From RGIG1668 sp045124495 (lineage in GTDB: Bacteria > Bacillota > Clostridia > Lachnospirales > Lachnospiraceae): a stretch of DNA of 26,930 nt. The stretch's first letter is position 1, and each line of letters begins with the position of its first letter. The notes under the pieces are model-generated. The model worked only from the letters and a program-made list of their open reading frames with translations, was not told where the DNA came from and ran no database searches. The position numbers and the translations under genes were made by a program. This document shows positions 21,935-26,930 of this stretch, piece after piece. The DNA lies in NCBI GenBank assembly GCA_045124495.1, contig JBGVLX010000099.1, positions 1-26,930 on the forward strand, in the 5' to 3' direction.

Positions 21935-22034
21935 CGTAACCCCCCCAATACATTATATAGTTTTTTGCTACACCCCATAAGTAACAAAAATACCTTCTCC
22001 AAAAAAGGACAGCGATCGGTAGCTGTCCTTTTTT
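21935..22034 (+). ncRNA. Candidate small RNA between ftsH and the GH13 gene
   Basis: A perfect TATAAT (21923-21928) lies just upstream, and a strong terminator ends the region. The ~100 nt between have no start codon or open frame. They include a run of seven Cs and a second C-rich patch (CACCCC). No recognised -35 was found and the RNA is not matched to a known family, so this is a prediction only. Confidence 0.4.
22001..22034 (+). terminator. Strong intrinsic terminator not linked to any gene
   Basis: AAAAAAGGACAGC (22001-22013) and GCTGTCCTTTTTT (22022-22034) are perfect inverted complements. The ftsH terminator lies 165 bp upstream, so this one must serve another transcript. Confidence 0.9.
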
Positions 22035-22098
22035 ACGTTGTATGTATCAGAAACCATATACGAAGTCATAGGATTCGGATATAAGAGGTCAAAATGAT

Positions 22099-22290
22099 GT
22101 TCCTGTGGGAACAAAAATTACTTTTTTGCTGTAAAAACAATATAACTTTGTTCTTGCACATTTTACGTTTCTGTTATAAGATATTAGTATATTTTGTGTT
22201 GCTGTTCAAAAAATGAACGGTAACTATTTTTTGTAGCAAGGGGAAAGGTTTCTTGACATAGGGAATACACTTTGTTCGGTTACTAAGAAC
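22099..22290 (+). repeat. Three GTTC...GAAC hairpins upstream of the GH13 gene
   Basis: GTTCCTGTGGGAAC (22099-22112), GTTCAAAAAATGAAC (22204-22218) and GTTC-9-GAAC (22274-22290) each form a short inverted repeat with the same outer bases. They bracket the candidate promoter, a layout that could suit operators or leader hairpins. Confidence 0.35.
22154..22182 (+). promoter_or_regulatory. Candidate promoter of the GH13 gene
   Basis: TTGCAC, 17 bp, TAAGAT. A TTGACA near 22254 has no matching -10 at normal spacing (TACACT is only 7 bp away). The assignment is tentative. Confidence 0.35.
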
Positions 22291-22334
22291 AGACCAGAAA
22301 GAACAGGAGGAAAGGTCCACAGCCTAAACAAAAT

Positions 22335-24452
22335 ATGAACCTGAATTATTATTTTAACCAGCTTACAAAAGCAGAAAAGAATACCATTTATGCATTTACT
22401 ACAAAGCCTCTGTTAAATAAACATGCTTTGTTTTCTGATAATTCAAAGTATTATATGAATCCGAGCGAGCCTGAATTAGGCGAAGATGTAACAGTGAAGT
22501 TCCGTACTGCTAAGGATAATGTGGATGCGGTATATGTAGTGCATTCCGGACAAAAGGATTTAATGAAAAGATGTACATCAGATAAATTGTTCGATTATTA
22601 TGAAAGTGTGATTCCGGCGAAGGAAGGAATTACAGAATATTATTTTGAAATACATTCCGGAAGACTTGTGTGTTTTTATAATAAAAAAGGTGTTTCAAAA
22701 GACTTAGAAACATTTTATAATTTTAAAATTTCTCCTGGATATAAGACTCCGGATTGGGCGAAGGGAGCAGTTTTTTATCAGATTTTTGTAGACCGTTTTT
22801 ATAATGGTGACCCGGCTAATGATGTAGTGGACCGGGAATATATTTATATTGATGAACCTGTAAATAAGGTAAAAGATTGGAATAAGTATCCTGCAACCAT
22901 GGGAGTTCGTGAATTCTATGGTGGAGATTTGCAGGGTGTTTTGGATAAATTGGATTATCTAGAAGATTTGGGAGTAGATGTTATCTATTTTAATCCTATT
23001 TTTGTATCTCCGTCGAATCATAAATATGATATTCAGGATTATGATTATATTGATCCTCACTTTGGTGTGCTTTTGTATGATCAGGGTGAGCCACTGGCTG
23101 AAGGTGTAAAAGAAAATAAACATGCTACAAAATACATTTCCAGAGTAACAGATAAGAGAAATTTAGAGGCCAGTAATGAATTTTTTGTAAAAGTAGTAGA
23201 AGAAATCCATAAGCGTGGAATGAAAGTTATTTTAGATGGTGTATTCAATCATTGTGGTTCCTTTAATAAGTGGCTGGATAAAGAATTGATTTATGAAAAT
23301 CAAAAGGGATATGATAAGGGTGCCTATGTGGATCCGGAAAGTCCTTATCGCAGTTTCTTCCGTTTCCACAGTGGAGATAATAAGGTTCCCTATGATAATT
23401 CCTATGATGGCTGGTGGGGACATGACACCTTGCCAAAGTTAAATTATGAAGAATCACCAAAGCTTTATGAATATATTATGCGGATTGCAAGAAAATGGGT
23501 ATCGCCTCCATATAACGTGGATGGTTGGCGTTTAGACGTAGCCGCAGATTTAGGTCACTCACCGGAGTATAATCATCAGTTCTGGAGAGATTTTAGAAAG
23601 AACGTAAAAGAAGCAAATCCGAATGCCATTATTTTGGCTGAACATTATGGAGATGCAGGTGCATGGCTGGAAGGCGACCAGTGGGATACTGTTATGAACT
23701 ACGATGCTTTTATGGAACCACTTACATGGTTTTTAACCGGTGTGGAAAAGCATAGCGATGAATTTAGAGGAGATTTGTTAGGAAATGATGCTTCCTTCTT
23801 CTCAGCAATGCGTCATCATATGTCCCGTTTTTATGAGCAGTCATTGTTGGTGGCTATGAACGAACTTTCCAATCATGACCATTCCAGATTTTTAACCAGA
23901 ACCAATCGCAGGGTGGGACGTACTCATAATTTAGGACCGGAAGCTGCCAATGAAAATGTAAATAAAGGTATTTTAAGAGAAGCAGTTATGGTTCAGATGA
24001 CCTGGCCTGGAGCACCGACGATTTATTATGGTGATGAAGCGGGTGTTTGTGGCTGGACTGACCCGGATAACCGTAGAACTTATCCATGGGGTAAGGAAGA
24101 CAAGGAATTGATTGCGTTCCATAAGGACATTATAAAGATTCATAAGGAAAGTGAAGCATTAAAATATGGTAGTATTAAGTTTTTATTAGGAAGTTTTAAG
24201 GTTATCAGCTACGGCAGATTTGCAGACAATGATAAATATGTGGTAGCATTGAATAATAATTATGAAGAAGTAGAATTAGAACTTCCGGTATGGAAGATTG
24301 GTATTACTTCTGATGAAAAAGTGGTGCAGTTAATGATGACCACAGAAGAAGGATATACCATGGAACCAGTGGAATATGAAGTGGTAGATAACAGTATTAG
24401 AGTGAAAATGCCGAAGATTTCTTCGGTGGTATTGAAGGCTGTAAAGAAGTAA
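22335..24452 (+). CDS. Intracellular alpha-amylase family (GH13) glycoside hydrolase, neopullulanase/cyclomaltodextrinase-like
   Basis: A 705-residue enzyme acting on alpha-glucans or maltodextrins. An N-terminal beta-sandwich domain (about 25-135, with TVKFRTAKDNVDAVYVVHSG) precedes the GH13 (beta/alpha)8 barrel and a C-terminal beta domain. GH13 regions are visible: VILDGVFNHCG (region I), DGWRLDVA with nucleophile Asp401 (II), AEHYGD with acid-base Glu436 (III) and LSNHDHSR with Asp515 (IV). The N-domain-plus-barrel layout is that of neopullulanases, maltogenic amylases and cyclomaltodextrinases. No signal peptide is present, so it likely works on imported oligosaccharides. A strong AGGAGG lies about 24 nt before the ATG, farther than usual, with no alternative in-frame start between. 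It stands alone; no transporter is adjacent. Confidence 0.92.
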   Translation: MNLNYYFNQLTKAEKNTIYAFTTKPLLNKHALFSDNSKYYMNPSEPELGEDVTVKFRTAKDNVDAVYVVHSGQKDLMKRCTSDKLFDYYESVIPAKEGITEYYFEIHSGRLVCFYNKKGVSKDLETFYNFKISPGYKTPDWAKGAVFYQIFVDRFYNGDPANDVVDREYIYIDEPVNKVKDWNKYPATMGVREFYGGDLQGVLDKLDYLEDLGVDVIYFNPIFVSPSNHKYDIQDYDYIDPHFGVLLYDQGEPLAEGVKENKHATKYISRVTDKRNLEASNEFFVKVVEEIHKRGMKVILDGVFNHCGSFNKWLDKELIYENQKGYDKGAYVDPESPYRSFFRFHSGDNKVPYDNSYDGWWGHDTLPKLNYEESPKLYEYIMRIARKWVSPPYNVDGWRLDVAADLGHSPEYNHQFWRDFRKNVKEANPNAIILAEHYGDAGAWLEGDQWDTVMNYDAFMEPLTWFLTGVEKHSDEFRGDLLGNDASFFSAMRHHMSRFYEQSLLVAMNELSNHDHSRFLTRTNRRVGRTHNLGPEAANENVNKGILREAVMVQMTWPGAPTIYYGDEAGVCGWTDPDNRRTYPWGKEDKELIAFHKDIIKIHKESEALKYGSIKFLLGSFKVISYGRFADNDKYVVALNNNYEEVELELPVWKIGITSDEKVVQLMMTTEEGYTMEPVEYEVVDNSIRVKMPKISSVVLKAVKK

Positions 24453-24530
24453 GACATCGTATACATGTATACTCATAGGGAAATGTGAAAATTGATTTAA
24501 CAGATGAGTTAATGTATAAATGGAATTTAG

Positions 24531-24576
24531 CCGGGATGATTTAAGAGGTATAGGAACTTGAATCATTCCGGTTTTA
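24531..24576 (+). terminator. Terminator of the GH13 gene
   Basis: CCGGGATGATT (24531-24541) pairs with AATCATTCCGG (24561-24571), one G-U, followed by TTTTAT. Confidence 0.75.
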
Positions 24577-24690
24577 TATTAAAATCATGTTTTGGTCTTA
24601 AAACCATAGAGTGGAAGACTTGGACTGGTTTTGTTTTCGTGGAAGAATCGTTTCAATTTTTATGAAAGTTTAAAAAATTTAAAAAAATAC

Positions 24691-24719
24691 TTGCATTTTG
24701 GAGTTACATCGTATATAAT
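24691..24719 (+). promoter_or_regulatory. Promoter of the tRNA-Tyr/tRNA-Leu operon
   Basis: TTGCAT (24691-24696), 17 bp, TATAAT (24714-24719), ending 22 bp before the first tRNA. Confidence 0.8.
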
Positions 24720-24741
24720 CTATAGATGTCAGATGTGACAT

Positions 24742-24823
24742 GGATGGATTCCCGAGCGGCCAAAGGGGGCAGACTGTAAATCTGTTGTCGACGACTTCGA
24801 AGGTTCGAATCCTTCTCCATCCA
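24742..24823 (+). tRNA. tRNA-Tyr (anticodon GTA)
   Basis: Class II tRNA of 82 nt. The acceptor stem GGATGGA pairs with TCCATCC, with A as discriminator. The anticodon loop is CTGTAAA within CAGA...TCTG. A long variable arm (TTGTCGACGACTTCG) and T-loop GGTTCGAATCC are present. The CCA end is not encoded. Confidence 0.96.
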
Positions 24824-24856
24824 TTCGTACAAAGTAATTGTACGATATACATACTT

Positions 24857-24940
24857 GCCGGCGTGGCGGAACTGGCAGACGCGCAGGACTTAAAATCCTG
24901 TGGTGGCAACATCGTACCGGTTCGATTCCGGTCGCCGGCA
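24857..24940 (+). tRNA. tRNA-Leu (anticodon TAA)
   Basis: Class II tRNA of 84 nt. The acceptor stem GCCGGCG pairs with CGCCGGC, discriminator A. The anticodon stem CAGGA/TCCTG carries TAA. The long variable arm and T-loop GGTTCGATTCC are typical. The CCA end is not encoded. It follows tRNA-Tyr by 33 nt in the same transcript. Confidence 0.96.
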
Positions 24941-24951
24941 TAACATTAAGT

Positions 24952-24989
24952 AAAGGAAATGTTGAATTTATCAGCATTTCCTTTTTTTG
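24952..24989 (+). terminator. Terminator of the tRNA operon
   Basis: AAAGGAAATG (24952-24961) and CATTTCCTTT (24975-24984) form a 10-bp stem running into seven Ts. Confidence 0.9.
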
Positions 24990-25176
24990 TAAATGTATTC
25001 ATCATCTCTATAGTACATAATTTACATTGGAATCCGGAATTTAAACTTCTCTTACAGTCTATTAAAATGATACTGTCATCCTTACAATAAGAAATAAAAT
25101 CAGCCCCCTTCCATGATACATATCGTATCTGTCTAATATGATTACTTTTTATTTGTTAGGCACTGATATACTTTCT

Positions 25177-25268
25177 ATTGGAAGATGGAGAAAATAATCA
25201 TCAGTTAGAACACTATCTTGATATTGGAAGATGGAGGAAATAATCATCAGTTAGAACACTATCTTGAT
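25177..25268 (+). repeat. Two tandem 46-bp repeats upstream of the cell-wall-binding protein
   Basis: Units 25177-25222 and 25223-25268 are identical at 45 of 46 positions (one A/G change). They lie about 100 bp before the start codon, in the likely regulatory region. No open frame crosses both. The rest of 24990-25369 shows no gene. Confidence 0.92.
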
Positions 25269-25369
25269 AAAGTACATTAAGTTTGCCAAAAGTTTGTCTA
25301 AAAAGCAGGAAATAAATGTAATATGATAGATAAGAAAGATGTTCAATCTGTATAAGGAGGAAAAAAGAG

Positions 25370-26527
25370 ATGATTAAAATGTTCAGAAAATGGAAAAAGG
25401 TAGTGGCGATGGCGTTAACTGCCGGAGTGCTTTTAAGTACTGCTGCCACACCGGTATCTGCAGCAACTGCCGGATGGAGAAAGGATTCTACCGGTTGGTG
25501 GTATCAGTATGCCAATGGTTCCTATGCTGCTAATAAATGGGAAAAAATCAACGGTGCATGGTATTATTTTGATGGCAGGGGATATATGTTGGAAAATTCC
25601 TGGAAAAAAGATACAGATGGAAAGTGGTACTATTTAGGTGCTAGCGGTGCAATGCAAACAAATGCATGGATTAAAGAATATGATACAAATTATGAGAATT
25701 CTTATATCTGGGACTGGAATCATGCCAGGGATTGTTATGACTGGTATTATGTAGGTGCGGATGGAGTGATGAAAACCAATACATGGGTACAGGATAAGGC
25801 TGGGTTATGGTATTATCTTACGGCCGACGGATCCATGAAAGAGGGAGGATTTATACAATACGCAGGTAAAGAATATTATGTAGATGATAATGGTGTAATG
25901 CAAACCGGCGTAATTGAGGATGATTTCAATATTTATTATTTTGGGGAAGATGGTGCCAAGCAAACCGGATATGTGAATATCAATGGTACGGAGTATTATT
26001 TTAGTGAATATGGTTATATAGGAACTGCCAAGCTTGTAAGTGAAAACAAACGCTTTGAGGAAGGGATACCTTATCTTGGAATAGGGTACTCCGATGGTGA
26101 TGGTACGTGCAGACTTCATTTGAAATGTCAAAAGGGCAATTGTAACGAAGGCAAATTAATCGATTTTGTAGTACCTGATGGAGAATATTTTATAGTAAAA
26201 CAATTTTTTTATGACTATGCATGTACCTTAAGTATTTATGGTGAAAGAGAAGTTCATGTTTTTTATCGTGAGGGAAATTATTTGGATGCGTACAATTATT
26301 GTTTAAATAAATGGGATGTAAGTTCCAAAGGTACAATTTCCACTTCTATTGGAACGATGGAGTATGTTGTGGATGACTCTGGTGACTGGACCTATATAGC
26401 TGGATTTGTACAGGTAGATTCTAAACATTATGTCCGTTTGCTATATAGCAATTGTGAAAATTTGAGCGAAAAAGAACTCATTTCCGACTTAACTAAGGTT
26501 GCACAATGGTTAAAACCGGCTCAATAA
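25370..26527 (+). CDS. Secreted protein with choline-binding-type cell-wall repeats and an unrecognised C-terminal domain
   Basis: A 385-residue exported surface protein. The signal peptide has a basic start (MIKMFRKWKK), a hydrophobic core and cleavage site after TPVSA (about residue 31). From about 35 to 225 come six to eight aromatic repeats of the CW_1/choline-binding type. Examples are GWWYQYANGSYAANKWEKIN, GAWYYFDGRGYM, KWYYLGASGAMQTNAW, WYYVGADGVMKTNTW and EYYVDDNGVMQTG. Such repeats hold proteins to teichoic or other wall polymers, though the ligand in clostridia is often not choline. Residues about 230-385 form a separate domain with four or five cysteines (CRLHLKCQKGNC; CENL) that I do not recognise. 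The ATG has AAGGAGG nine bases upstream. It is a single gene with its own terminator. The surface location is strongly supported; the activity is unknown. Confidence 0.88.
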   Translation: MIKMFRKWKKVVAMALTAGVLLSTAATPVSAATAGWRKDSTGWWYQYANGSYAANKWEKINGAWYYFDGRGYMLENSWKKDTDGKWYYLGASGAMQTNAWIKEYDTNYENSYIWDWNHARDCYDWYYVGADGVMKTNTWVQDKAGLWYYLTADGSMKEGGFIQYAGKEYYVDDNGVMQTGVIEDDFNIYYFGEDGAKQTGYVNINGTEYYFSEYGYIGTAKLVSENKRFEEGIPYLGIGYSDGDGTCRLHLKCQKGNCNEGKLIDFVVPDGEYFIVKQFFYDYACTLSIYGEREVHVFYREGNYLDAYNYCLNKWDVSSKGTISTSIGTMEYVVDDSGDWTYIAGFVQVDSKHYVRLLYSNCENLSEKELISDLTKVAQWLKPAQ

Positions 26528-26627
26528 AAAAGAAATCCTTGAGTTGAAGGTAAAATTAAGAAGGTACTTACAGTGAATGAAGAAAATCTATAGAACTCAA
26601 TCAGTACTGTACTAATTTATTTAATAT

Positions 26628-26678
26628 ATTGTCCTTGACTATTGTAGTAAGAACGCAATGGTCAAGGACAATTTTTTT
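26628..26678 (+). terminator. Terminator downstream of the cell-wall-binding protein gene
   Basis: ATTGTCCTTGAC (26628-26639) and GTCAAGGACAAT (26661-26672) form a perfect 12-bp stem followed by seven Ts. Confidence 0.92.
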
Positions 26679-26800
26679 ATATAAGCCTAATTAATTTTTT
26701 TTTGTAAATCTGATGTATTTATCTGCAAAAAAGGCTTTTTGATTTCGGCACTTTTCATCAGGGTTTAAGATGGGGAGTAAACAGTAACAAAAGTAAAAGC

Positions 26801-26828
26801 TAATTATAAAGAGCTAATTATAAAGATT
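26801..26828 (+). repeat. 14-bp tandem duplication
   Basis: AGCTAATTATAAAG occurs twice in succession. Just upstream of the final promoter; no coding frame is present in 26680-26930. Confidence 0.6.
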
Positions 26829-26839
26829 GTATTTTCTGG

Positions 26840-26868
26840 TTGTATTAGAAAAGTGAATATGGTAAAAT
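26840..26868 (+). promoter_or_regulatory. Candidate promoter for a gene beyond the window end
   Basis: TTGTAT (26840-26845), 17 bp, TAAAAT (26863-26868). No start codon with a ribosome binding site is reached before the window ends. Confidence 0.5.
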
Positions 26869-26930
26869 ATTCTATGGGAAATCGGAGTTTGTAAACAAGC
26901 TGTGATTATTTTTATGCCTATAAAAGGGCT

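Noticed and set aside
22254..22278. TTGACA at 22254 as the -35 of the GH13 promoter
   Set aside because: The only -10-like hexamer nearby (TACACT) is 7 bp away, far too close.
24729..25020. Small ORFs across the tRNA genes on both strands
   Set aside because: They are translations of the tRNA-Tyr and tRNA-Leu sequences, without ribosome binding sites.

Overview
The window is a chromosomal segment of a low-GC, spore-forming, anaerobic Firmicute, most probably a clostridium of the family Lachnospiraceae. The evidence is the order yabO/rqcP-yabP-yabQ-divIC-spoIIE-tilS-hpt-ftsH, a separate spoVT gene, AT-rich codon use, strong AAGGAGG-type ribosome binding sites, an oxygen-sensitive [FeFe]-hydrogenase-like sensor, and a surface protein built from choline-binding-type repeats. 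The species cannot be fixed from the sequence alone.

Layout. 1-4320: a TrkA-type potassium regulator cut by the window edge, a six-helix potassium channel flanked by two copies of a 55-bp direct repeat, and a three-gene NitT/TauT-type ABC importer on the minus strand. 4370-7310: divergently from the importer, a soluble [FeFe]-hydrogenase/chemoreceptor fusion, followed by the decayed tail of a second chemoreceptor. 7370-9820 is an accessory patch: an EcsC-family gene, a broken nucleotidyltransferase of a kind common on integrative elements, a type III toxin-antitoxin locus (ToxN/AbiQ-family RNase plus a tandem-repeat RNA antitoxin with its own consensus promoter and terminator), and a second tandem-repeat array on the opposite strand. 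9820-13210: spoVT, a PurF-like protein whose glutaminase site has been lost, and a HAD phosphatase, with several dispersed and tandem non-coding repeats. 13400-21840: the conserved core block hup, rqcP, yabP, yabQ, divIC, spoIIE, tilS, hpt, ftsH. 21840-26930: a candidate small RNA, an intracellular GH13 alpha-glucan hydrolase, tRNA-Tyr and tRNA-Leu, and a secreted cell-wall-binding repeat protein.

How the genes work together. The core block couples sporulation (YabP, YabQ and SpoIIE, with SpoVT upstream), division (DivIC), translation quality control and tRNA modification (RqcP, TilS), purine salvage (Hpt) and membrane proteolysis (FtsH). Most transcription units are bounded by recognisable intrinsic terminators, several of them bidirectional, and good sigma-A-type promoters can be seen for many units.

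The strongest accessory system is the type III toxin-antitoxin locus at 8514-9315. Every part is visible: a TTGACA-17-TATAAT promoter, three 38/39-nt antitoxin repeats, an 11-bp attenuating terminator, a Shine-Dalgarno sequence and ToxN. The other items most worth attention are the sensory hydrogenase fused to a chemoreceptor domain, the glutaminase-dead PurF paralog, the unexplained 52-bp repeat array beside the toxin locus, and three families of dispersed non-coding repeats. All database-type statements here rest on recognition of motifs and families, not on searches.
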